Of a stretch of 6,904 nucleotides of DNA, positions 1 through 5,355 are shown one piece after another. Position 1 is the stretch's first letter. Every line of letters starts with the position of its first letter. The position numbers and the translations under genes were made by a program. The stretch lies in contig CALLAV010000211.1 in the NCBI GenBank assembly GCA_938001995.1, forward strand, positions 1-6,904, in the 5' to 3' direction. The notes beneath the pieces were generated by a model, which saw only the letters and a program-made list of their open reading frames with translations, did not search any database and was not told where the DNA came from. The stretch comes from an uncultured Amylibacter sp. (GTDB taxonomy: Bacteria; Pseudomonadota; Alphaproteobacteria; Rhodobacterales; Rhodobacteraceae).

Positions 1-191
1 TCCCAATGATCCTTGCAGTAATCAGCTATTGGGTTATCGGAATGCCTTCCGCTTATATCCTCGGATTTTGGTTCGATTATGGCGCGCAGGGCGTCTGGGG
101 CGGCTTGGTGATTGGCCTTTCGGTGGCTGCGGTGACAATGATTTACCGCTATTTTAAACTCCAACGAAACCTCACCTTCGACACGGCTTAA
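1..191 (+). CDS. MATE-family multidrug/Na+ efflux transporter, C-terminal end (5' truncated)
   Basis: Only the last 62 or so residues are visible, in the frame whose first full codon is at 3, ending at TAA 189-191. The start of the visible part, PMILAVISYWVIGMPSAYIL, matches the late transmembrane region of NorM-type MATE transporters, where an 'ISYW.IG.P' helix is followed by a Gly-rich loop and a last helix (here WGGLVIGLSVAAVTMIYRYF). Two hydrophobic segments can be seen, at visible residues of about 2-22 and 29-48, followed by a short polar cytoplasmic tail. Family members export cationic drugs or metabolites through the inner membrane using a Na+ or H+ gradient. The substrate cannot be told from this fragment. 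The ATG at 6 is an internal Met, not a start. The gene converges on guaA with a shared hairpin between them. Confidence 0.8.
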   Translation, partial: PMILAVISYWVIGMPSAYILGFWFDYGAQGVWGGLVIGLSVAAVTMIYRYFKLQRNLTFDTA

Positions 192-194
192 TAG

Positions 195-234
195 AAAAGG
201 CTCCTAGGGTTACCAAAACCTTAAGAGCCTTTTT
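195..234. terminator. Probable bidirectional intrinsic terminator between the MATE gene and guaA
   Basis: AAAAGGCTC (195-203) pairs perfectly with GAGCCTTTT (225-233). After a single C/A mismatch (204/224) the stem continues through 205-211 with 217-223 (one G-T wobble) to a five-base loop at 212-216. The 3' arm ends in a T run (230-234), which serves the + strand MATE gene. The A run at 195-198 becomes a U run for the - strand transcript leaving guaA. It lies 3 bases after the MATE stop and 37 bases beyond the guaA stop, as expected for convergent genes. Confidence 0.85.
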
Positions 235-271
235 CTTGATCTAAATATCCAAAGCGGATCGCTGCTTCAGA

Positions 272-1870
272 TCACTCCCACTCAATTGTGCCCGGAGGTT
301 TGGACGTGATGTCATAGGTCACACGGTTGATGCCCTCGACCTCGTTGATGATGCGCGTTGCGGTTTCCCCAAGGAACTCGTGCGAAAACGGATAATAATC
401 CGCTGTCATCCCATCGACAGAGGTCACAGCCCGCAAAGCACAGGCAAAATCATAAGTGCGCCCGTCGCCCATCACACCCACAGTGCGTACGGGCAAGATG
501 GCAACAAACGCCTGCCAGATATCATCGTACAGACCGTGCTTGCGGATCTGATCGATATAAACCGCATCCGCTTTGCGTAGGATCTCCAGCTTCGGACGTG
601 TAATTTCACCGGGGCAACGGATCGCAAGACCTGGGCCGGGGAAGGGATGGCGCCCGATAAAGCTGGCAGGCAGTCCCAATTCACGCCCAAGCGCCCGTAC
701 TTCGTCTTTGAACAATTCGCGCAGTGGCTCCACCAATTTCAGACCCATCTTTTCGGGCAGTCCACCCACGTTGTGATGGCTTTTGATCGTCACAGACGGC
801 CCACCCGAAAACGAAACGCTTTCGATCACATCAGGGTAAAGCGTGCCTTGCGCCAAAAATTTCGCATCCCCGACTGCCGTTGCATGTTTCTGGAACACGT
901 CGATAAACAGCTTGCCAATGATCTTGCGCTTGGTTTCGGGATCATCTTGCCCGTCCAGCTTACCCAGAAACAATTCCTGCTCATCTGCGTGGATCAGCGG
1001 CATGTTGTAATTGTCGCGGAACATGGTGACGACTTCTTCTGCCTCACCTTGGCGCAAAAGGCCGTGATCCACAAACACACAGGTCAATTGATCGCCGATG
1101 GCTTCGTGGATCAGCACTGCGGCAACGGAGCTATCAACACCGCCCGACAGGCCGCAAATCACTTTGGCATCGCCAACCTGTTCGCGGATCGCCGCAATCG
1201 CCTGTTCGCGGTAAGCGCCCATGGTCCAATCGCCGCTAAAGCCCGCCATTTTCACGAAATTCTCGTAGAGTGTCGCGCCCTTGGGTGTGTGATGCACCTC
1301 TGGGTGAAATTGCACGGCATAGAAGTTACGATCCAAATCCGCTGTAATCGCGTAAGGCGCGTTTGGGGAGGTGCCATAGACGTCGAAACCTGGGGCCAGC
1401 TTGCTGACGTGATCGCCGTGGGACATCCAGACCTGTTCGTCGCCATCAGTAAACCAGCCGTTTAGCAGATCAATGGACCCTTCAGGTTTCACAAAGGCAC
1501 GCCCAAATTCTGCTGTACCACCACCGCCAGAAATCTTGCCGCCTTCGACTTTGCCGCCCAGCTGTTCCATCATCACCTGCTGACCGTAACAAATGCCGAG
1601 CACAGGCAGGCCAGCCGACCACAGGCTTTCAGGAGCACGGGGGCTGCCGTCGCGTGTCACACTGTCAGGACCGCCAGACAGGATCACCGCTTTGGGGGCA
1701 AACTCTGCCAAGAACGCGTCGGTGACCAATTGATAGGGGTGAATTTCGCAGTACACATTCAATTCGCGCAGCCGCCGCGCAATCAATTGGGTCACTTGCG
1801 AGCCGAAATCAACAATCAGCAAGCGTTCGTGGGTCATCTCGGCGGCGGGGGAGTGTGATGTATCTGTCAT
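272..1870 (-). CDS. guaA: GMP synthase (glutamine-hydrolysing)
   Basis: Converts XMP to GMP using ATP and glutamine-derived ammonia, the last step of de novo guanine nucleotide synthesis in the cytoplasm. The 532-residue product is slightly longer than the usual 510-525 because of an N-terminal extension of about 15 residues. The class I glutamine amidotransferase domain (about 16-210) has the nucleophile Cys94 in GICYGQQ and the His189/Glu191 pair in QFHPE. The ATP-pyrophosphatase domain has its P-loop SGGVDSS at 242-248, and the C-terminal dimerisation domain ends in the hallmark PPGTIEWE. All catalytic residues are present, so the enzyme should be active. The ATG at 1870 is preferred over the internal ATG at 1837 because only the former has a Shine-Dalgarno-like sequence. 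Terminators on both sides suggest a monocistronic unit. Confidence 0.98.
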   Translation of the reverse strand: MTDTSHSPAAEMTHERLLIVDFGSQVTQLIARRLRELNVYCEIHPYQLVTDAFLAEFAPKAVILSGGPDSVTRDGSPRAPESLWSAGLPVLGICYGQQVMMEQLGGKVEGGKISGGGGTAEFGRAFVKPEGSIDLLNGWFTDGDEQVWMSHGDHVSKLAPGFDVYGTSPNAPYAITADLDRNFYAVQFHPEVHHTPKGATLYENFVKMAGFSGDWTMGAYREQAIAAIREQVGDAKVICGLSGGVDSSVAAVLIHEAIGDQLTCVFVDHGLLRQGEAEEVVTMFRDNYNMPLIHADEQELFLGKLDGQDDPETKRKIIGKLFIDVFQKHATAVGDAKFLAQGTLYPDVIESVSFSGGPSVTIKSHHNVGGLPEKMGLKLVEPLRELFKDEVRALGRELGLPASFIGRHPFPGPGLAIRCPGEITRPKLEILRKADAVYIDQIRKHGLYDDIWQAFVAILPVRTVGVMGDGRTYDFACALRAVTSVDGMTADYYPFSHEFLGETATRIINEVEGINRVTYDITSKPPGTIEWE

Positions 1871-1875
1871 GGCAA

Positions 1876-1882
1876 CGCCTTA
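1876..1882 (-). promoter_or_regulatory. Ribosome binding site of guaA (decides the start)
   Basis: On the - strand TAAGGCG lies 5 bases before the ATG at 1870. The alternative in-frame ATG at 1837 is preceded by a C/G-rich stretch with no purine-rich SD motif, so the longer protein is favoured. Confidence 0.55.
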
Positions 1883-1937
1883 GTAAACGCACCTTCAAAG
1901 TGCAAGCCTGCTTTGTGATCTTGGCCCGTTTCCCCAC

Positions 1938-1969
1938 AAAAAAGCCCGCGCCAGTTTCCTGCCGCGGGC
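1938..1969 (-). terminator. Intrinsic terminator of the usp-symporter operon
   Basis: Read on the - strand, GCCCGCG (1969-1963) pairs with CGCGGGC (1950-1944). After one G/G mismatch, CAG/CTG extends the stem around a GAAA tetraloop. Six T residues follow (the A run 1938-1943 on the + strand). This GC-rich stem, GNRA loop and U tract form a textbook rho-independent terminator. It lies 22 bases beyond the symporter stop and before the guaA promoter region. Confidence 0.93.
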
Positions 1970-1991
1970 CATGATTTAGACGCTAAACGCC

Positions 1992-3545
1992 TTAGTGAGC
2001 GAATTTCTTGATCTCACCTGATTTCAACCGAGCGGAATAGCTTTCCAGCTCGACTTTGACCAGTTTCATCAAGAAGTACAGTGCCGTGATGTTTACAACT
2101 GCCATGGCAAAGATAGCCGCGTCAGAGAAGTCGATCACAGGGCCAAGGCTCGCTGCTGCACCAATCACGATGAACACACAGAAGATTACCTTGAACACCA
2201 ACTCGGAGGTTGATCCTTCACCAAAGAGGTAGGTCCATGCTTTCAGGCCGTAGTAAGACCAAGAAATCATGGTGGAGAAGGCGAACAAAACAACCGCAAG
2301 GGCCAGAACATATGGGAACCAGCTGATACCAGAGCCAAAGGCCGCAGATGTCAAAGACACGCCAGATGTGTTGCCAACCGTTGCAATCGCACTGCCAGCT
2401 TCGTTCAAGACATAGTTGCCTGACGCTGGATCAATGATCAATTGACCAGAGATGGTGATCACCAAAGCTGTCATTGTACAAATAACAACCGTGTCGATCA
2501 GGGGTTCTAGCAAGGATACGAAACCTTCGGTGATTGGTTCTTTGGTTTTCACCGCAGAGTGGGCAATCGCCGCAGAGCCAACGCCAGCTTCATTGGAGAA
2601 GGCCGCCCGTTTGAACCCTTGGATCAACGCACCGACGAAACCACCAGCAACGCCAAGACCTGTGAAAGCCCCTGCAAAGATTTGCCCGAACGCCCAGCCG
2701 ATTTTGTCGTAGTTCACCAAAATGATGATCAACGCTGCACCGACGTAAAGGATGCCCATGATCGGCACGACCTTTTCGGTAACGTTTGCGATGGATTTGA
2801 TCCCGCCAACAATCACTGCGAACACAACAGCCGCAAAGATGATGCCCGTGATCCAACCCGGATAATCACCAACAATGCCCGAGATTTGCGCATGGGCTTG
2901 GTTGGCTTGGAACATGTTGCCCCCGCCCAAAGCACCCAAAATACAAAAGATCGAGAACAGAACCGCTAGGATCTTACCACCTGGCAAGCCAAGTTCGCTG
3001 AATCCTTTGGAAATGTAATACATCGGACCACCAGACACAGACCCGTCTGGATATTCGTTGCGATATTTCACACCAAGCGTACATTCGGTGAACTTTGATG
3101 CCATGCCCATCAGACCCGCAAGGATCATCCAGAACGTCGCACCAGGCCCGCCGATACCGACCGCCACAGCAACACCCGCGATGTTGCCGAGGCCAACGGT
3201 ACCAGACAGCGCAGTCGCAAGTGCTTGAAAGTGGCTCACTTCACCTGCATCGTTCGGGTCCGAATAATCGCCTTTCACCAATTGAATGGCGTGTCTGAAG
3301 TAACGGAACTGAACAAACCCAAAGTATAGGGTAAACACAGTCGCGGCGATCACCAACCACATCACGATCCAAGGGAAATTCGTCCCCGGAAACGGTGAAA
3401 AGATCAGCGTAACGAACCAACCTGTGGACGCAGCAAAGACTGCGTTCACTTTTTCATCAAGCGAACCCGCTTCCTGTGCCAAAGCGGGCAGGGCGGATGT
3501 GCTCAGAGCTGCCAAGGACAGCATGAGTTTAGATTTTAAAGTCAT
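1992..3545 (-). CDS. AGCS-family sodium:amino-acid (alanine/glycine) symporter
   Basis: Imports a small neutral amino acid, typically alanine or glycine, with Na+ across the inner membrane. The 517-residue protein has family hallmarks: [11 protein letters not shown] at about 114-124, GGPGATFWM followed by GMASKFTE at about 132-154, and a conserved [14 protein letters not shown] segment further on. There are about ten hydrophobic segments and a short charged C-terminal tail. Residues 1-23 look like a Sec signal peptide (Lys-rich start, hydrophobic core, ALA before QE), an addition to the archetypal family architecture. The ATG at 3545 is chosen because TAAGGA lies 7 bases upstream. An in-frame TTG at 3566 would add seven residues but overlaps usp and has no clear SD. 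The gene follows usp after 10 bases and ends before a strong terminator. The family is certain; the exact substrate is not. Confidence 0.93.
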   Translation of the reverse strand: MTLKSKLMLSLAALSTSALPALAQEAGSLDEKVNAVFAASTGWFVTLIFSPFPGTNFPWIVMWLVIAATVFTLYFGFVQFRYFRHAIQLVKGDYSDPNDAGEVSHFQALATALSGTVGLGNIAGVAVAVGIGGPGATFWMILAGLMGMASKFTECTLGVKYRNEYPDGSVSGGPMYYISKGFSELGLPGGKILAVLFSIFCILGALGGGNMFQANQAHAQISGIVGDYPGWITGIIFAAVVFAVIVGGIKSIANVTEKVVPIMGILYVGAALIIILVNYDKIGWAFGQIFAGAFTGLGVAGGFVGALIQGFKRAAFSNEAGVGSAAIAHSAVKTKEPITEGFVSLLEPLIDTVVICTMTALVITISGQLIIDPASGNYVLNEAGSAIATVGNTSGVSLTSAAFGSGISWFPYVLALAVVLFAFSTMISWSYYGLKAWTYLFGEGSTSELVFKVIFCVFIVIGAAASLGPVIDFSDAAIFAMAVVNITALYFLMKLVKVELESYSARLKSGEIKKFAH

Positions 3546-3552
3546 CGTAGTT

Positions 3553-3558
3553 TCCTTA
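3553..3558 (-). promoter_or_regulatory. Ribosome binding site of the symporter, overlapping the usp stop codon
   Basis: TAAGGA on the - strand (3558-3553) both ends usp (TAA, 3558-3556) and supplies the AAGGA SD, 7 bases before the symporter ATG at 3545. A ribosome ending on usp would therefore sit on this SD, which suggests translational coupling. Confidence 0.75.
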
Positions 3559-3993
3559 TCCAACAACGGTGACGGGCACGCTGGCGCTCATCACGAGGTT
3601 TGCGGTTGAGCTGCCGAACAAGCGTTTGGCAAAGCCGCCCTCCGAAGAGCGCGCTACGACGATTTGATCGGCACCTTGTTCCACGGAAATTGCGTTAAGC
3701 GTGTCAGCAACATCCCCGTGACGCACGATACCAGATGCGCTGAAGCCTTCTGATTTCAGGCTTGCAACCGCTGGGTCAACAACACGTTCGTGTGCGATCT
3801 TCAGCTCTTCTTCGCGGCGTTTGTGGCGCATCGCGTTTTCTTCGGCGGTTTGAAAGGTAAATGGTGACCATTCCACCACATACACGACGACGATTTCACA
3901 CTCGCCGATCAAACCAGCAAGGCGTTTGGCATGTGACAGCGCGCGGCTGCCAGACCCTTCACCGTCCAGCCCAATGACCAATTTTGCAGTCAT
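3556..3993 (-). CDS. Universal stress protein, UspA family, single domain
   Basis: A 145-residue cytoplasmic protein of the usual single-domain Usp length. It has the Rossmann-like fold pattern: beta-1 [16 protein letters not shown] (4-19) with the conserved Asp10, beta-2 EIVVVYVVE (33-41), a charged helix (about 51-70), the RHGDVADTL segment (91-99) and the C-terminal strand PVTVV (140-144). In ATP-binding Usps the loop is G-x2-G-x9-G-S/T. Here the aligned residues are Ala114-x2-Ser117-x9-Gly127-Ser128, so the first two glycines are lost, which argues for weak or absent ATP binding. The ATG is supported by AGGAG (4001-4005), 7 bases upstream. It is the first gene of a pair with the symporter, so a role in controlling that transporter is possible, as for the Usp TeaD beside the TeaABC ectoine transporter. 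That role is inference. Confidence 0.9.
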   Translation of the reverse strand: MTAKLVIGLDGEGSGSRALSHAKRLAGLIGECEIVVVYVVEWSPFTFQTAEENAMRHKRREEELKIAHERVVDPAVASLKSEGFSASGIVRHGDVADTLNAISVEQGADQIVVARSSEGGFAKRLFGSSTANLVMSASVPVTVVG

Positions 3994-4000
3994 GATTTTT

Positions 4001-4005
4001 CTCCT
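4001..4005 (-). promoter_or_regulatory. Ribosome binding site of usp
   Basis: AGGAG on the - strand with 7-base spacing to the ATG at 3993. It lies just downstream, in the transcript, of the outer arm of the leader inverted repeat (4012-4018). Confidence 0.8.
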
Positions 4006-4011
4006 GTTCCC

Positions 4012-4065
4012 TCGAAGCGTAAGGTTGGCAGAGCAACCTTAGGTGGAAGAGTCTTGTTGCTTCGA
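4012..4065 (-). repeat. Nested inverted repeats in the usp leader
   Basis: The inner repeat is TAAGGTTG (4020-4027), a six-base spacer, then CAACCTTA (4034-4041): eight perfect pairs. The outer repeat is TCGAAGC (4012-4018) with GCTTCGA (4059-4065): seven perfect pairs. On the - strand transcript this would fold as an outer stem enclosing an inner hairpin with a 17-base one-sided bulge, ending 6 bases from the SD. No U tract follows, so it is not a standard terminator. It could be a leader RNA structure or a protein operator. Confidence 0.6.
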
Positions 4066-4073
4066 ATCTGTTT

Positions 4074-4102
4074 TTGATGATTCTTCCATGGTTAACTGTC
4101 AG
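4074..4102 (-). promoter_or_regulatory. Candidate promoter for the usp-symporter operon
   Basis: On the - strand CTGACA (4102-4097; 5 of 6 to TTGACA) is followed after 17 bases by CATCAA (4079-4074), a poor -10 with only three matches. Transcription would start near 4066-4068, which would place the outer leader repeat at the very 5' end of the RNA. The Lrp-like box at 4100-4114 overlaps the -35. The weak -10 keeps confidence low. Confidence 0.3.
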
Positions 4103-4114
4103 TGATAATTGCTA
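4100..4114. promoter_or_regulatory. Lrp-like operator box 1
   Basis: CAGTGATAATTGCTA has the YAG-N9-CTR form of the E. coli Lrp consensus and matches 11 of 15 positions of YAGHAWATTWTDCTR, including both outer triplets. It shares the core AGTGATAAT with box 2 and overlaps the candidate usp -35. Assignment to the divergent Lrp is inference from position and form. Confidence 0.45.
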
Positions 4115-4129
4115 GGAAGTGGGGATTTA

Positions 4130-4169
4130 TTAGCCATTTATTCGATAATAATTCTGGAATACTGGCTAA
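4130..4169. repeat. Inverted repeat between the two Lrp-like boxes
   Basis: TTAGCCA (4130-4136) and TGGCTAA (4163-4169) are perfect seven-base inverted arms with centres 33 bp apart, about three helical turns. They enclose an AT-rich 26-base segment. Such spacing suits an additional dimer-binding site on one DNA face better than an RNA hairpin. The binding protein is unknown; the neighbouring Lrp is the obvious candidate. Confidence 0.4.
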
Positions 4170-4183
4170 AAATTAGTGATAAT
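4154..4183 (+). promoter_or_regulatory. Candidate promoter of lrp giving a leaderless mRNA
   Basis: GATAAT (4178-4183) is a 5-of-6 match to TATAAT, and CTGGAA (4154-4159) is a weak -35 at 18-base spacing. Transcription would begin about seven bases downstream, at or next to the ATG at 4190. The bases before the ATG hold no purine-rich SD. Confidence 0.35.
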
Positions 4184-4188
4184 CCCTA
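4174..4188. promoter_or_regulatory. Lrp-like operator box 2, abutting the lrp start codon
   Basis: TAGTGATAATCCCTA keeps the YAG-N9-CTR outer triplets (9 of 15 matches to the E. coli consensus) and the same AGTGATAAT core as box 1, 74 bp away. It ends one base before the lrp ATG and covers the candidate -10, so occupation would block lrp expression, consistent with the autoregulation usual in this family. Confidence 0.45.
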
Positions 4189-4189
4189 A

Positions 4190-4660
4190 ATGACCAGAGA
4201 ATTAGACAGAATCGATAAGTCCATCCTTGAACAACTTCAAGGCAATGGCCGCCTTTCCATCGTAGAACTTGCCAACCGCGTGAACCTGACCAATACACCG
4301 TGTTCAGAGCGCGTGAAACGGTTGGAAAAAGAGGGTGTGATCCAGAAATACGGGGCCAAGCTGAACCTTGATTTGTTGGGCTATGCGCATTTATCCATCG
4401 TACACGTCTCTTTGAATGCAACTGGCGACAGCAACCTTGATCATTTCAACCTCGCGGTTCGTTCCATTAAAGAAGTCGAATCTTGTATGATGATCGCAGG
4501 TTCATTTGATTATTCCCTGACCGTCCGCACCCGTGATATGGCGCATTTTCGACAAGTCTTGGGGGATCAAATCAACAAGCTGCCAGGCATCCGACACACC
4601 AACTCTTTTGCCGTAATGGAAGTTGTGAAAGAACAAGAAGACTATTTTTTCGTCAAATGA
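4190..4660 (+). CDS. lrp: Lrp/AsnC-family transcriptional regulator, Lrp type
   Basis: A 156-residue DNA-binding protein resembling E. coli Lrp (164 residues) over nearly its whole length. The N-terminal LDRIDKSIL leads into a winged helix-turn-helix (about 5-60) with SIVELANRV and the recognition region TNTPCSERVKRLEKEGVI (34-51). The effector-binding RAM domain (about 68-146) contains GSFDY (104-108), which aligns with E. coli GDFDY around Asp114, and ends in the Lrp-like NSFAVMEVVKEQ. Lrp proteins form octamers or hexadecamers that sense leucine or other amino acids and control amino-acid metabolism. The gene is divergent from usp-symporter across a region with two Lrp-like boxes, suggesting local control and autoregulation. 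No SD precedes the start, but homology begins at residue 5, so the start fits. The product could instead be a specialised paralogue rather than the global Lrp. Confidence 0.9.
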   Translation: MTRELDRIDKSILEQLQGNGRLSIVELANRVNLTNTPCSERVKRLEKEGVIQKYGAKLNLDLLGYAHLSIVHVSLNATGDSNLDHFNLAVRSIKEVESCMMIAGSFDYSLTVRTRDMAHFRQVLGDQINKLPGIRHTNSFAVMEVVKEQEDYFFVK

Positions 4661-4684
4661 CCCATGTTAGCAACTGGGTAACAT
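4661..4684 (+). other. Overlapping alternative hairpins between lrp and the gamma-CA gene
   Basis: Directly after the lrp stop, CCCA-T-GTT (4661-4668) can pair with AACTGGG (4672-4678) around AGC, with one bulged T. The overlapping arms ATGTTA (4664-4669) and TAACAT (4679-4684) form a competing perfect stem that ends just before the SD (4687-4691). There is no U tract, so transcription probably reads through from lrp. Confidence 0.35.
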
Positions 4685-4698
4685 AAAAGGACGAAACC

Positions 4699-5235
4699 AT
4701 GCCCCATATTGGCCCAGATGTAACACTGAATGATCCTGCGTTTATCCATGACAGCGCCTTGATCCACGGCAAAGTTACCCTGCATGAGGGCTGCTCTGTC
4801 TGGCCCTATGTGGTCACCCGCGCCGAAATGCATGAGATCGTCATCGGCGCACGCACCAACATCCAAGATCATGTGATGATCCATGTGGGCTATTCCTCTG
4901 CTACGATTGTGGGGGAGGATTGTTCGATCACACACCGCGTTGTTTTGCATGGTTGTACGCTGGGGGATCGCGTTCTCATTGGTATTGGCGCAACCATCAT
5001 GGACGGGGCGAAAATAGGCAGCAATTCCATTGTTGCTGGGCATTCTATTGTCACCGAAGGGTCGGAGTTTCCCGAAAACAGCATCATCGCGGGCAGCCCA
5101 GCAAAGTTGATTAAGACGCGCGACAACAGTGCTGCCAATTTGATGAACGCAAAATTTTACCATTTGAACGCGCTGAACTACGCCAAAGGGATTGAACGGC
5201 TGACACCAGAGAACTTTCGCGCGTTACAGTCTTAA
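4699..5235 (+). CDS. Gamma-carbonic-anhydrase-like (YrdA/PaaY-type) left-handed beta-helix protein
   Basis: A 178-residue hexapeptide-repeat protein expected to form trimers with metal sites between subunits. The repeats run from about 5 to 135 (for example VVLHGCTLGDRVLIGIGATI), followed by SIIAGSPAKLIK (128-139) and a helical tail. The three zinc ligands of the family are visible: His62 (MIHV), His79 and His84, the last two five apart as in Cam His117/His122. Gln56-Asp57 (NIQD) also match. Arg41 is kept, but the usual RGD is RAE here, so the partner acid is Glu43. Known relatives include carbonic anhydrases, thioesterases (PaaY) and proteins of unknown function, so the reaction is uncertain. 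AAGGA (4687-4691) lies 7 bases before the ATG. It follows lrp by 38 bases and may share its transcript. Confidence 0.85.
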   Translation: MPHIGPDVTLNDPAFIHDSALIHGKVTLHEGCSVWPYVVTRAEMHEIVIGARTNIQDHVMIHVGYSSATIVGEDCSITHRVVLHGCTLGDRVLIGIGATIMDGAKIGSNSIVAGHSIVTEGSEFPENSIIAGSPAKLIKTRDNSAANLMNAKFYHLNALNYAKGIERLTPENFRALQS

Positions 5236-5236
5236 A

Positions 5237-5274
5237 AAACGACGCGCAATGTCGCTATGATCCTTTAAACGACG
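5237..5274. repeat. Short direct repeat in the gap before the MttB-like gene
   Basis: AAACGACG occurs at 5237-5244 and again at 5267-5274, 30 bp apart (about three helical turns), immediately after the gamma-CA stop. It could be a tandem operator upstream of the MttB-like gene. TATAAA at 5295-5300 is a possible -10, but no convincing -35 was found. The rest of this gap (5236-5355) shows no terminator with a T run and no ORF. Confidence 0.3.
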
Positions 5275-5355
5275 ATTCCGCACCGCATGCCCTTTATAAA
5301 CAGGCTACATACGGCACCAACACTATTCTGCGTTTCTTTGTGAAGGACCTAACCC

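Noticed and set aside
647..1465. 272-codon open frame on the + strand
   Set aside because: It lies wholly antisense to guaA, whose protein is fully conserved. The translation has no recognisable domain and is rich in His/Arg, as mirror frames of GC-biased genes are.
1835..1837. Internal ATG as the guaA start, giving a more standard family length
   Set aside because: No SD precedes it, whereas the upstream ATG has TAAGGCG 5 bases away. It cannot be fully excluded, because residues 1-11 carry no conserved motif.
1871..1937. Purine riboswitch or other riboswitch in front of guaA
   Set aside because: The leader between the upstream terminator and the ATG is only about 67 bases and shows no aptamer-like multi-stem arrangement.
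2559..2969. 136-codon open frame on the + strand
   Set aside because: It is antisense to the core membrane segments of the symporter and has a charged, low-similarity translation without a domain.
3546..3566. TTG start giving a symporter seven residues longer
   Set aside because: It overlaps the end of usp and has no clear SD, while the ATG at 3545 has TAAGGA at ideal spacing and gives a clean signal-peptide start.
4642..5163. 173-codon open frame on the - strand
   Set aside because: It is antisense to the gamma-CA gene, whose metal ligands and hexapeptide repeats are clear; its translation looks random.
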